DNA from: an uncultured Clostridia bacterium
GTDB taxonomy: Bacteria; Bacillota; Clostridia; Oscillospirales; Acutalibacteraceae
Reading direction: 5' to 3'
DNA length: 64,000 nucleotides
NCBI GenBank assembly: GCA_904420015.1
Contig: CAJFTS010000018.1
Coordinates: 1 to 64,000, forward strand
The position numbers were made by a program, and so were the translations under genes. Positions within the stretch are counted from its first letter, which is position 1; every line of letters starts with the position of its first letter. Under the pieces are notes generated by a model. The model saw only the letters and a program-made list of their open reading frames with translations. It had not been told where the DNA came from and made no database searches. This document shows, piece by piece, positions 1 through 8,478 of this stretch.

Positions 1-272
1 ACCACTAGCAAGCGGCATGCTCCGGCCCTAAAAGGCGGGATACCGGGCCGGCCTCCTAAGAGGCGCGGAAAACCGGCCGGCTGCATCGCATCCACGAAAG
101 CGGCGAAAGCCGTTTGCTTCCTCTCGCTTTTTGCTTCGTGAAACGGTCGCTTTCATCCGTTTCACTTCATTTAAATAGGGAACGCTTTTTCTTCTTTCCA
201 GCATAGCCGGGGGGATATTTTCGCTTTTGCAGCCAAGAAAACCACTAGCAAGCGGCATGCTCCGGCCCTAAA
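1..272. repeat. Direct repeat of about 32 bp, copies at 1-32 and 241-272
   Basis: The stretch beginning accactagcaagcggcatg is present identically at 1-32 and again at 241-272, so the first 240 bases form one unit of a tandem or composite repeat that is cut by the window edge. A 76-codon minus-strand ORF (28-258) lies inside it. It has no clear ribosome binding site and I do not consider it a proven gene. The arrangement resembles a dispersed intergenic repeat of clostridial genomes, but this is inference. Confidence 0.6.
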
Positions 273-747
273 GGGGCCAGCCCTTGCTCACCCCAAGAAG
301 GGGTACGGAAACATCGCATCGCCCGCCCTGCAGCTGGTTCCCCAGCTGCAGGGGGCTGTTTTGAGCTTACTGTGATCCTAATGCTTTTGCCTATTCCTTT
401 CTATAAACAGCCCCATCCTTTTATCCGGCTGCCGGCCTCCCCCTATCCTTTGCCAAGGCTTTTTACCCTTTCCCCGGTTCTTCCGGGGGCCTGCCGGATA
501 CGACAAAAAGGGAACGAAAGGGCCGGCTAGGGCCCTTTCGTTTGTTTCTATACCTGCCCCAGCCATGGGCACCGACGGGCGGCCTATGTATTGCGGCCAA
601 ACCGGCCGGGCAGGCGGGGATCCCCCTGCCTGCGGCTTTCAGGCACGGGAGGACGGGAGGCCCGGTCCCGGGAAATCCCTCCCGGTTCCAATGCCTGTCG
701 TAGCGATAACGTAGGCAGAGAAGCCGCCCGAGGAAAGAAGCCGGGCG
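273..747. other. Intergenic region with two hairpins, no convincing gene
   Basis: No ORF here has a good start and coding character. A perfect 12-bp stem (CCCTGCAGCTGG, loop TTCC) sits at 326-353, followed by ggctgtttt. A second hairpin is at 513-547. The region separates the leftward GNAT-M42-murD set from whatever lies left of the window. I see nothing else in it. Confidence 0.5.
513..547. terminator. Hairpin terminator, probably for the leftward GNAT-M42 operon
   Basis: ACGAAAGGGCC and GGCCCTTTCGT form an 11-bp stem with a 6-nt loop. T-rich sequence follows on the + strand, and CCCTTTTTG occurs a few bases further on the minus strand. It is the first strong hairpin downstream of the GNAT gene. 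Confidence 0.45.
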
Positions 748-1530
748 CTACCCATTCTCTTTCCCACCCGGGCGCAAAAAGGCATATTCCCCGCAGGGAA
801 GAAAGCCCAGCGACCGGTAAAAGGCCTCGTTTTCCCCCTTTGCACGCAGCAGGAAAACCTCCTTGCCGGCACGGTGAAGTTCCCCGGTCAAAGCCGCCGT
901 CACCGCCTGGCCGAAGCCCCTGCCCCGGTGCCGGGGCGTTACCGCCACCCCGCTCACCAGGGCCCGGCCCTCCGTTTCCCCGGCCGTCATGGCGCATCCG
1001 ACCAGTTCCTCCCCTTTGTAGGCCGCCACCGCCCGGATAAGCCCCCGCCGCTGCTTATGGGACACGTCCACATACCAGCCGTCGAAGGGCGGAAGGGCGA
1101 TGCTCTCCCCGCTGCCCGCCTGCAAAAGGGGATAGAGAAGGCGGGGGGAGGGGGCGTAATCAAAAAAGAGGCCGGTTTCCCGGCCGGGGGCCGGCATAGG
1201 CTGCGTAAGCAGGAGGGCGGACTGCACCCGCAAAAAGGGGAGCCGGGCCGCGGCCCTCTCCCCGCACAGCAGGCGTTCCATCCCAACCGCCTGCAAAAAG
1301 GACGCCATTTCTTCCTCATCAAACCCATCCGCCGCCAGAAGGGTTCCCGCCCCGTCCAGCCGTCCCACTGCACCGGTGACCTCTCCCCCGGCTTCCTGGA
1401 GCCAGACGTCAAAAAAGGGGGAGGTTAAGCCATAGGCCAAGGCGTTGACCGCCAGGCGGATTCCCAGCGGGTCGGATTGGGCAAGCGCCAGCAGCTCCTC
1501 CTTGCGGTTCTCGGCAATGTGCCGGATCAT
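748..1530 (-). CDS. GNAT family N-acetyltransferase
   Basis: This 260-aa protein has a C-terminal GNAT fold. Residues 150-250 contain the acetyl-CoA pyrophosphate loop (VTPRHRGRGFG, about 198-207) followed by the usual FYRSLGF element near 238-243. The N-terminal 110 residues are not recognisable and may be a second degenerate GNAT lobe. It should transfer an acetyl group from acetyl-CoA to an amine in the cytoplasm; the acceptor is unknown. Its ATG overlaps the stop of the upstream M42 peptidase gene (ATGA), so the two are translationally coupled and it is the last gene of the operon. GNAT family membership is firm, substrate is open. Confidence 0.85.
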   Translation of the reverse strand: MIRHIAENRKEELLALAQSDPLGIRLAVNALAYGLTSPFFDVWLQEAGGEVTGAVGRLDGAGTLLAADGFDEEEMASFLQAVGMERLLCGERAAARLPFLRVQSALLLTQPMPAPGRETGLFFDYAPSPRLLYPLLQAGSGESIALPPFDGWYVDVSHKQRRGLIRAVAAYKGEELVGCAMTAGETEGRALVSGVAVTPRHRGRGFGQAVTAALTGELHRAGKEVFLLRAKGENEAFYRSLGFLPCGEYAFLRPGGKENG

Positions 1531-2546
1531 CCTTTTGCCAGTTCCATGGAAAGGGCCCGCAGCAGGGAAAGGGCGCTTTCTAAGTCGCTTTGGGCAATAA
1601 CGCCCGCCGGCGCGTGCAGATACCGGCAGGGGACCGACAGCGCCGCCGTAGGCACGCCGCCGCGGCTTCTGTGTATGGCGCCCGCGTCGTTGCCGCCGGT
1701 AACGGCGGCCTTGGGCTGGCAGGGAATCCCCTTCTCCTTTGCCAGAGAGAACGCCAGGTCGTACAAGCCTCGGTCATAAATGGTGTGCCCGTCCATGAAG
1801 GAGACGGCCACCCCCTTTTTCAGCCGGCAGACCTGCTTGGCCGGCTCCACCCCGGCGATATCCGCCGCCGTGGTGGCCTCCACCACAATGGCCGCGTCCG
1901 GCTTAACCCCGTAGGCGGCCGCGCGCGCGCCCCGCAACCCTACCTCCTCCTGGACGGTAAACACCGCCGTCAGGTCGTATTCCAGCTCCTCGCGCAGAAG
2001 GGCCAGAACCACGGCGCAGCCCGCCCGGTCGTCGAGGGCCTTCCCCTTGAGGCATCCGTCCCCAAAGGGGGAAAAGGCGGTGTCCCAAACGGCTGCATCC
2101 GCAATCTGCACCAAGCGCTCCGCCTGCTCGCGGGATTCGGCGCCGATGTCGATATACAGCTTGTCCAGGTCGGGGGCCGAGGCCCTCGCCTCGCTGTCGA
2201 GCAGGTGGACCGGCGCGCCGGCGATAACGCCGGGAACCCGGTCCGCCCCCACCGAGACCCTTCGGCCGTACACCACCCGGGGGTCGATCCCTCCCACCGC
2301 GGCAAAGCGCAGCAGGCCGTTTTCCTCGATGTGGGTGATGAGAAAACCCACCTCGTCCATATGGGCGGATATCATGACGGTTTTTCCGGCCCGGTTCTTC
2401 CCTTTTTTCCGTACAATCAGGTTGCCGAGCCCGTCCACCCGGCAGGCGGCAATCCCTTCCAGCCGCTCCTGCAAAAAGGCGCGCACCGCCTCTTCCCGCC
2501 CGGAAATACCGGGAAGCTCGCTGAGGGCTTTGAGTGACTCAAGCAT
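1527..2546 (-). CDS. M42 family aminopeptidase (copy 1)
   Basis: A 339-aa member of the M42 glutamyl/deblocking aminopeptidase family, a cytoplasmic di-metal peptidase that trims N-terminal residues from peptides, usually as a dodecamer. The metal and catalytic motifs are visible: AHMDEVGF (His62, Asp64), KALDDRAGC, the catalytic pair in VQEEVG, VEAT, and a late H-x-x-AG (YLHAPAG). The start has a strong AAAGGAGG site. Its first codons overlap the end of the second M42 gene by 8 bp and its stop overlaps the GNAT gene, so all three are co-transcribed. Length is normal for the family. Confidence 0.93.
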   Translation of the reverse strand: MLESLKALSELPGISGREEAVRAFLQERLEGIAACRVDGLGNLIVRKKGKNRAGKTVMISAHMDEVGFLITHIEENGLLRFAAVGGIDPRVVYGRRVSVGADRVPGVIAGAPVHLLDSEARASAPDLDKLYIDIGAESREQAERLVQIADAAVWDTAFSPFGDGCLKGKALDDRAGCAVVLALLREELEYDLTAVFTVQEEVGLRGARAAAYGVKPDAAIVVEATTAADIAGVEPAKQVCRLKKGVAVSFMDGHTIYDRGLYDLAFSLAKEKGIPCQPKAAVTGGNDAGAIHRSRGGVPTAALSVPCRYLHAPAGVIAQSDLESALSLLRALSMELAKG

Positions 2547-3561
2547 GGGCGGTTTCCTCCTTTGTCAGATACAGCACCAGCAGCCGGGCGGTATTTTCTA
2601 AGTCCTTTAGATCGACGACCTCCACCGGCGTATGCATGTAGCGCTGGGGAATGGAGAGCAGCCCAGTGGGGCGCCCCGCCTTGGAAACGGCGATGCAGTC
2701 CCCGTTGGTGCCGGAATCCGCCCCCATGATCTCGGTTTGATAGGGGATATCCGCCTCCTTGGCCAGGGAGCAAAGGCGGGTATAGATGGAATGGGACAGG
2801 ACCGGTGCATATCCGATCATCGGCCCCTTTCCCAGCTCCCCGCATTTGTGCTTGGGGGAATCGGGGGTAGACGCAAAGCTCACATCCAGCGCGACGGCTT
2901 CCGTCGCCTCACTTTGGAAGGCGCCCGTCTGCGCCCCGGCCTGCCCGGTCTCCTCCTGCACGGAGAACAACACGGTAATGCGGGTGTGATGGTCCTGCGG
3001 CAGCAGGGAAAGGGCCCGCAGAATGACGGTGACGCAGGCCCGGTCGTCGAGGGCCTTGGAGGACACCCGCCCTCCCGCCAGCCGCCTTGGGACGCTTTTC
3101 GCCGTCACCCGGTCGCCGGGCCGCACCCACCTTTCCAGCTCCTCCTGGCAAAGCCCGGTATCAATCCAGGCGTCCGACAGGGCCGGGACCTTCCTGCGGT
3201 CCTCGGCCTTGCTCAGATGGGGAGGGACGGCGCAGAAAATCCCGTCCACCGGCTTTTCTCCCCAGATGGTAACCTCCCCGTCGGGCAGGGTGCGCAGATC
3301 CACGCCGCCGGTTTTATCCACCCGGACAAAGCCGTCCTGCAGGTGGGTGACAATCAGGCCGATTTCGTCGATATGCGCGTCGAGCAGCACATGGCGGGTG
3401 TAGTCCTTGGGGATAATCTCCCCGATCACATTGCCCAGCGCGTCGAAACGCACCTGGGCGTAGCGTTTGAGTTCCTCGGCGGCGCATTCGGCCGCCTTTT
3501 GTTCCGCCCCGGCGGGGCCGACCGCCCCGCACAGGGAAAAGAGCACCTGTTCGGTATCCAT
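2539..3561 (-). CDS. M42 family aminopeptidase (copy 2)
   Basis: A 340-aa paralogue of the gene downstream. Motifs in order are DAHIDEIGL, KALDDRACV, VQEETGQAGA, ALDVSFAS and YMHTPVE, which cover the metal ligands and the Glu-Glu catalytic pair of M42 peptidases. The start is preceded by AAGGAGA. The protein differs clearly from copy 1, so this is an old duplication or two separate acquisitions rather than a recent tandem copy. Heteromeric M42 complexes with different specificities are known in prokaryotes, so the two products could assemble together; that is inference. Confidence 0.93.
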   Translation of the reverse strand: MDTEQVLFSLCGAVGPAGAEQKAAECAAEELKRYAQVRFDALGNVIGEIIPKDYTRHVLLDAHIDEIGLIVTHLQDGFVRVDKTGGVDLRTLPDGEVTIWGEKPVDGIFCAVPPHLSKAEDRRKVPALSDAWIDTGLCQEELERWVRPGDRVTAKSVPRRLAGGRVSSKALDDRACVTVILRALSLLPQDHHTRITVLFSVQEETGQAGAQTGAFQSEATEAVALDVSFASTPDSPKHKCGELGKGPMIGYAPVLSHSIYTRLCSLAKEADIPYQTEIMGADSGTNGDCIAVSKAGRPTGLLSIPQRYMHTPVEVVDLKDLENTARLLVLYLTKEETAHA

Positions 3562-3591
3562 TTGGCAAACCGTCTCCTTTTTCCCGCCCCC

Positions 3592-4983
3592 TTACACCAG
3601 GGCGCGGACCAATTCCTTATAATGATTGCCGCGGGCGGCAAAGTTGGGGTAACAATCAAAGCTGGCGCAGGCCGGCGACAGGGTCACCACATCGCCGGGC
3701 CGGGCGGCGGCCTTGGCGGCCCGCACCGCCGCCTCCATATCCCCCACCCGTTCGATGGGGGTTTGCTTCTCATCAAAATCCGGGCAGGCGCGCACCGCCG
3801 CCTCGATCTGACCGGCGGTAGCGCCCAGCAGAATCAGGCGCTTGACGGACTGGGCCACCGCCGGGCCGAGGGCGTCAAAGGGGATATGCTTATCATATCC
3901 GCCGGCAATGAGGATCACCTTCTGGGGAAAGGCCCTGAGCCCGGCAATGGTGCGGGTGGGGCTGGAGGCGATGGAATCGTTGTACCAGCGCACCCCGTCC
4001 TTTTCCACCACCAGCTCGATGCGGTGCTCCACCCCGGCAAAGGTTTGGGCGGTGGTGCGCATGGCGGTCAGGTCCACATCCCCCCAAACCGCGCAGACGG
4101 CCGCCAGGTAATTCTCCACATTGTGATCCCCCGGGAGCCGGATGTCGGCGCGGGCAAAAAGCCGCTCCGCCTTCCCGTTGCGGGAAAAATAGAGCCATCC
4201 GTCCTCGCCCAGATAAGCGCCCGAGCGCACCGGCCGTGTGCGGGAAAAGAGAAGGGTATCCCCCCGCGTCTCCCCGGCGAAGGAAGCGGTAATGCAGTTG
4301 TCCACATTGAGCACGGTGCGGGAAAAGCCGGTCTGATGCAGGAAGATATTGCGCTTGGCGTCGATATACTCCTGCATGTCCTTATGGATATCCAGATGGT
4401 TGGGGGCCACGTTGGTGACCACCGCCACCTGGGGGCTTTGCCGCATGGAGATCAGCTGGAAGGAGGAAAGCTCCACCACCGCAAAGTCGCTCTCCTTCAT
4501 ATCCGCCACCCGGTCGAGCAGGGGCGTCCCGATGTTCCCGCCCAGCCAGACGGTATGCCCCTGGGCCTTGAGCATTTCGGCGATCAGGGTGGTGGTGGTG
4601 GTCTTTCCGTCCGACCCGGTCACGGCAATCAGCTTCGCCGGGCACAGGTCGAAGAACACCTCCATCTCCGAAGTGACCGTCACCCCGTCCGACCGGTATT
4701 GGGTCAGCTGGGGCAGGTAATAGGGCATACCGGGGGTGCGGAAGATGATTTGGGCGTCCAGGTTCTCCAGGTAATCCGGGCCGGTCTTGAGGACCGCGCC
4801 CAGCCTTTGCAGATGCTCCGCCGTCTCGCCCAGGGCGGACGCCTCCCGCTTATCGCAGGCGGTGACCTTCGCCCCGTACCGGCAGAGCAGTTCGATCAGG
4901 GGGCGGTTGCTGATTCCCACGCCGCAAACGGCGACCCGCTTCCCCTTCAGGCTTTGAAAAAACGTCTCGGCTGTCTGATGCAT
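3592..4983 (-). CDS. murD: UDP-N-acetylmuramoyl-L-alanine--D-glutamate ligase
   Basis: 463-aa Mur ligase that adds D-glutamate to UDP-MurNAc-L-Ala during cytoplasmic peptidoglycan precursor synthesis. The ATP-binding P-loop VTGSDGKTTTTTL is near residues 119-131, followed by EVFLLP-like ELSSFQL, the central-domain NHLD (VAPNHLDIH) and the C-terminal domain with YNDSIASSPTRT and SPACASFDCYPNF. Length matches MurD. A GGAGAGGT site precedes the ATG. A promoter can be read upstream (TTGAAT-17-TATAAT, minus strand). It lies 30 bp upstream of the M42 genes and may be co-transcribed with them. Confidence 0.97.
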   Translation of the reverse strand: MHQTAETFFQSLKGKRVAVCGVGISNRPLIELLCRYGAKVTACDKREASALGETAEHLQRLGAVLKTGPDYLENLDAQIIFRTPGMPYYLPQLTQYRSDGVTVTSEMEVFFDLCPAKLIAVTGSDGKTTTTTLIAEMLKAQGHTVWLGGNIGTPLLDRVADMKESDFAVVELSSFQLISMRQSPQVAVVTNVAPNHLDIHKDMQEYIDAKRNIFLHQTGFSRTVLNVDNCITASFAGETRGDTLLFSRTRPVRSGAYLGEDGWLYFSRNGKAERLFARADIRLPGDHNVENYLAAVCAVWGDVDLTAMRTTAQTFAGVEHRIELVVEKDGVRWYNDSIASSPTRTIAGLRAFPQKVILIAGGYDKHIPFDALGPAVAQSVKRLILLGATAGQIEAAVRACPDFDEKQTPIERVGDMEAAVRAAKAAARPGDVVTLSPACASFDCYPNFAARGNHYKELVRALV

Positions 4984-5115
4984 ACCTCTCCTGCTCCGTT
5001 TCTCCGCGCCCGGCTTCCAAGCGGCCCCTGCTCCCTTTGCGCGGGAAAGGAAAACACAGGGCGGCGCAGCGCCCGCCGGATGGATGCCGTTTTTTCCCTA
5101 AACGTATCTTGCTTT

Positions 5116-5144
5116 ATTATATGTGCTTCCCTGAAAAAATTCAA
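5116..5144 (-). promoter_or_regulatory. SigA-type promoter for murD
   Basis: On the minus strand TTGAAT is followed after 17 bp by TATAAT, about 130 bp upstream of the murD ATG. It faces leftward only. Confidence 0.55.
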
Positions 5145-5195
5145 CGCGAAGAGGGGGATTTCCCGCCGTCCGGCGGATTTTGCCCCTTTTCTTTG

Positions 5196-5233
5196 AAAAA
5201 AAGCCGGATACCTTATTATAATAGGAATCCGGC
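5196..5233 (-). terminator. Intrinsic terminator downstream of tRNA-Val
   Basis: On the minus strand, stem GCCGGAT / ATCCGGC (5233 to 5203) is followed by seven T. A second AT-rich hairpin (CGGCCTTATT / AATAAGGCCG, 5235-5272) lies between it and the tRNA. Confidence 0.75.
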
Positions 5234-5292
5234 CCGGCCTTATTAAAACAAAAAAATAAGGCCGCCCCCACTATTGCAAGGACAGCCCTCTA

Positions 5293-5368
5293 TGGTGGAC
5301 GCTAACGGACTTGAACCGCTGACCTTCCGCACGTCAAGCGGAAGCTCTACCAGCTGAGCTAAGCGTCC
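5293..5368 (-). tRNA. tRNA-Val (anticodon GAC)
   Basis: A 76-nt cloverleaf can be folded by eye. The acceptor stem is GGACGCT/AGCGTCC, the D arm is GCTC..GAGC, the anticodon stem is TCCGC/GCGGA with loop TTGACGT, and the T arm contains TTCAAGT. The discriminator A is followed by an encoded CCA. The anticodon GAC reads GUC and GUU valine codons. A terminator follows 60 bp downstream on the same strand. Confidence 0.95.
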
Positions 5369-5611
5369 ATATTCAACCAGTCGTTTTTGCGACGAAGATT
5401 ATTATAAAGCATGTACCGGGAAAATGCAAGCCTTTTTTCGCAAAAATAACACATTTTATTCATCCTTTTTTCAATTTCCGCCGCCCTGGCGTTTTTCGGA
5501 TGGGATTGCTGCATATTCTTTCCTCCCTTGTCCCAAACTAAGGAAAGCATCCGGCTTTTGGGCCGGTCTGCTGCCGTGATTTTGTTTCGTTGAGAAAGGG
5601 GCAAGGGACTT

Positions 5612-6493
5612 ATGCTATATCGAACCGATCTGGCCATCGAAGCGGCCGAGCTCGCCGGGACGAAAACTCCGCCGGGGGTGGAATCCAGCGAGGAAATGCG
5701 GGGCGACGCGAAAATCACCCGCATCCGGGTGGTCAGCGAGGAGGGGGAGCAGGCCATCGGCAAGCCGATGGGCAATTATGTGACCATCGAGCTGCCCCCC
5801 TTTTCCGAGATGTCCGAGGAGATCGACGAAAAGCTTTCCGCCGTGGCCGACTGCCTCAGGGAGCTGCTGCCGGCCGAGGGGCCGGTGCTGGTGGCGGGAA
5901 TCGGCAACGCGCAGACCACTCCGGACGCGCTGGGTCCGGACGCCTGCTCCTCCATCCTGGCCACCCGCCACATCCGGGGAGAGCTCGCCCGGGCCGCCGG
6001 GCTGGAGGGGCTGCGGCCGGTGGCGGTGCTGGCGCCGGGGGTGCTGGGACAGACAGGGATCGAAACCGGGGAGCTGCTGGCCGCGGCGGTCGAGCAGGTC
6101 AAGCCCGCCGCCGTCATTGCCATCGACGCCCTGGCCTCCCGCAGCCTTTCCCGCTTGGGTTGCACCGTACAGCTGGCGGACACCGGCATTTCCCCCGGCT
6201 CGGGCGTGGGCAACAAACGCAAGGAGCTCAGCCGGGCAACCCTCGGGGTGCCGGTCATCGCCATGGGGGTGCCTACGGTGGTGGACGCCATGACCTTGGC
6301 CGCCGACCTGCTGGGGGAGGAGGACGCCGACCGGCTGGTTCAAAAGGTGCAGCCGGATGGGCGGGCCATGATGGTGACGCCCAAGGAGATCGATCTGCTG
6401 ATCGACCGGGCCGCCTTTCTCTGCTCCTTAGCCGTCAACGCCGCCTTGCAGCCCACCCTATCGCCCGGCGATATCCTGTCGTTGGTCTCCTAA
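5612..6493 (+). CDS. gpr: Germination protease GPR (spore protease)
   Basis: 293-aa member of peptidase family A25, the spore-core protease that degrades small acid-soluble spore proteins at germination. The N-terminus (YRTDLAIEAAE) corresponds to the propeptide removed when the zymogen matures during sporulation. The family core is visible as GNYVTIELP, GIGNAQTTPDALGP, LAPGVLGQTGIET and IAIDALASRSLSRLG followed by DTGISPGSGVGN. The start has AAAGGGGCAAGGG upstream. Its presence shows that the lineage makes endospores, which matters for the interrupted spoIIID further on. Confidence 0.96.
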   Translation: MLYRTDLAIEAAELAGTKTPPGVESSEEMRGDAKITRIRVVSEEGEQAIGKPMGNYVTIELPPFSEMSEEIDEKLSAVADCLRELLPAEGPVLVAGIGNAQTTPDALGPDACSSILATRHIRGELARAAGLEGLRPVAVLAPGVLGQTGIETGELLAAAVEQVKPAAVIAIDALASRSLSRLGCTVQLADTGISPGSGVGNKRKELSRATLGVPVIAMGVPTVVDAMTLAADLLGEEDADRLVQKVQPDGRAMMVTPKEIDLLIDRAAFLCSLAVNAALQPTLSPGDILSLVS

Positions 6494-6716
6494 TTTCGCA
6501 AAAGGGCGGAGGGCCGGATTCCTTCCCTCTATGCAAGGAAATTCGCGGATATTCCACCTATTTAGCGGGATGTGATAGCCGTGCTCCTTTTCCGCCTTGC
6601 AGATTAGTGCAATTTGACGAACAGCATGAAAACCTGCACAAGAAAACGCCTCTATTTTGTCTATCTCTCCAAAATACCATTTTTTGGATTATAAAAATTA
6701 CAACCCTGTCATTTCT

Positions 6717-6732
6717 GTTACAAAATTGTAAC
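6717..6732. promoter_or_regulatory. Operator-like dyad GTTACA-N4-TGTAAC
   Basis: Perfect 6-bp arms with a 4-nt centre (AAAT). The same arms with a different centre occur upstream of the lipoprotein gene at 9289-9304. A shared regulator is inference. Confidence 0.35.
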
Positions 6733-6924
6733 AATGCACAGAAAGAAAATACGGGCTTTGGGTTTTTTCGCTGAAAAATAGGCGAATTTGAAAAAACGCC
6801 GTCGAATTTCACAAACAAAAAAACAGACGAATTTTGAGGCAATTTTAAAATCCGTCTTTTCCCTTATGTAGGAAAAGGTCAAAAACTTTGGCAGGTTTGA
6901 ACAAATCCAAGCACCCGCAATCGT

Positions 6925-6954
6925 TTGACACACCTGGGTTTGCGGGGATATAAT
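6925..6954 (+). promoter_or_regulatory. SigA-type promoter for the 3D-domain gene
   Basis: TTGACA, an 18-bp spacer, then TATAAT: both hexamers are consensus. It lies 100 bp upstream of the ATG at 7055 and leaves a leader of about 90 nt. Confidence 0.75.
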
Positions 6955-7054
6955 CAAACTCGTTCGAAAAAAACTCAAGTCAAAATGCGTTATTTTTTCT
7001 TCCTGCGAAACGCCGCGGACGCGGCTTCGCAAATACCGAGTAAGGAGCGTTGTT

Positions 7055-8098
7055 ATGACCGAAATGCAACGAGTGCGCAGGCTGCTCGACCGCCTGGGTA
7101 CTTCGCGCCTCTTTCCGGCGGCCCTGCTGGGGACCGCATGCGTCATAGCTCTCGTCTGGGGATTCCTTGAGCTCAAGCCGGTGCGCATCTACGACGGGGT
7201 TACCGATACGACGGTGTACACCTCGACGGCGCAGCCGAATATCATCCTGGGGAAGGCCGGCATCCTGCCGGGCGAAAACGACCTCGTGGACAGCCGCCAA
7301 AATGCGGACGGCAATCTGGAGGTCACCTACATTCGCGACGGCGCTTTCCCGCTTTCCACTCTCACCCAAAGCAATGCGGTCAGCGTCTCCTATTATGGGA
7401 CGCTCGCCCAGTACACGCAGGAAACCGCCGAGCCGGAAACGGTGACGGTGGAAATCGAATCCTCCATCCCCTACAGCACCGTGACGCAGGAAACCAGCCT
7501 ATTGAATGCGGGCGAGGTCCGGGTGAAAACCGCGGGCGTTCCCGGCACCAGTGTGGCGCGGTATGAACAGACCATGGTCAACGGAAAGATTGTAAAATCG
7601 GTGAAGCTGGGGGAGGAAGTGGTCAACCAACCAGTGGACGAGGTGGTACAGATGGGCACCTATGTGGCCCGCAACTCCGACTTGGTCGGTCGGCTGGCCA
7701 GCTCGGGCAATGCAGTGATGACCTCGGCCGACGTGCCTTGTTATTCGCTGCTCACCCCTTCTTCTCCCATCCCGCTGGATGAAAACGGCTATCCGGTTAA
7801 CTACAGCCGGGTCATCACCGGTCCCGGCACGGCCTACACCGCCGCGCCCGGAAAGGGTACCGCCTCCGGCCGCCCCGCCATGCAGGGACATGTGGCGGTG
7901 GATCCCAAGGTCATCCCCTACGGCACGGAGCTGTATATCGTATCGGCGGACGGCAAGTTCGTCTACGGCTACTGCATTGCGGCGGATACCGGCGGGTTTG
8001 TCCATTCCACCAACATTGTGACCGACCTGTATTTTTCCAACATGAGCGACATTTACAGCTTTGGAAAACGCGACGTGCTGATCTTTGTGCTCAACTAA
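7055..8098 (+). CDS. G5 and 3D domain cell-wall protein (YabE/YocH-like)
   Basis: 347 aa. A single membrane anchor spans about residues 20-38 and the rest faces outside. Residues 128-205 form a G5 domain (VEIESSIPYSTVTQE). Residues 255-347 form a 3D domain whose three signature aspartates are visible at VDPKVIPYGTE (D283), AADTGG (D311) and TDLYF (D324). 3D domains share the fold of lytic transglycosylases such as MltA, so a role in peptidoglycan remodelling is likely. AAGGAGC precedes the ATG and a consensus promoter lies upstream. The DUF348 repeats of classical YabE are reduced to the segment at 40-110. Confidence 0.85.
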   Translation: MTEMQRVRRLLDRLGTSRLFPAALLGTACVIALVWGFLELKPVRIYDGVTDTTVYTSTAQPNIILGKAGILPGENDLVDSRQNADGNLEVTYIRDGAFPLSTLTQSNAVSVSYYGTLAQYTQETAEPETVTVEIESSIPYSTVTQETSLLNAGEVRVKTAGVPGTSVARYEQTMVNGKIVKSVKLGEEVVNQPVDEVVQMGTYVARNSDLVGRLASSGNAVMTSADVPCYSLLTPSSPIPLDENGYPVNYSRVITGPGTAYTAAPGKGTASGRPAMQGHVAVDPKVIPYGTELYIVSADGKFVYGYCIAADTGGFVHSTNIVTDLYFSNMSDIYSFGKRDVLIFVLN

Positions 8099-8131
8099 GA
8101 GGGCCGTTCTTTCCCCATTAAGACGAGGCTG

Positions 8132-8162
8132 GGCCGGACGCTTTTTGCGTCCGGCCTTTTTC
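8132..8162 (+). terminator. Intrinsic terminator of the 3D-domain gene
   Basis: GGCCGGACGC / GCGTCCGGCC with a TTTTT loop, followed by TTTTTCC. Confidence 0.9.
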
Positions 8163-8421
8163 CTTCCCCACCCTTCCCCCGGCGGGCGGATGGGGCGGGG
8201 GCCTTTGCGGATAACGCCCCTGCCTGCTCCCCATAGACAGCCTTCCCCCACGGCAAAAGGGCAGCCCTTCCGGGAGCCCTTCGGCGGGCGGCCGCTCCCC
8301 CACGGCCTTCCCGCCCCGGCCGGGGCGGGAGCCTGACGCGAGGCTTTCGTTCCCCGGCCGCAAGCAGTCACGGCCTCCCCTAAAGGGGCGGCATGACGAG
8401 CGGCCTATAAAGCAGGGAAAC
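8163..8421. other. GC-rich spacer between convergent genes
   Basis: No gene seen. The sequence is low-complexity GC-rich filler with short inverted repeats and separates two terminators facing each other. Confidence 0.5.
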
Positions 8422-8463
8422 AAAAAGGCGCCGTCCGGAGGAGATTTTTCCGGACGGCGCCTT
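8422..8463 (-). terminator. Intrinsic terminator of the lipoprotein gene
   Basis: A 12-bp stem GGCGCCGTCCGG / CCGGACGGCGCC, followed on the minus strand by TTTTTG. Confidence 0.85.
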
Positions 8464-8478
8464 CTGATTCCCGTATGT

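Larger units (their letters stand above)
6494..7054. other. AT-rich intergenic region upstream of the 3D-domain gene
   Basis: This 561-bp stretch is much richer in A+T than its surroundings and holds no convincing gene. It contains a 16-bp dyad GTTACA-N4-TGTAAC at 6717-6732 and a good promoter at 6925-6954. Poly-A/T tracts between 6740 and 6860 could bend the DNA. Confidence 0.5.

Noticed and set aside
28-258. 76-codon minus ORF in the first repeat unit
   Set aside because: No clear ribosome site and it lies wholly within a repeat; kept only as part of the repeat description.
2632-5196. 854-codon + strand ORF in the track
   Set aside because: Antisense shadow of the M42 and murD genes; His/Gly/Pro-rich translation and no ribosome site.
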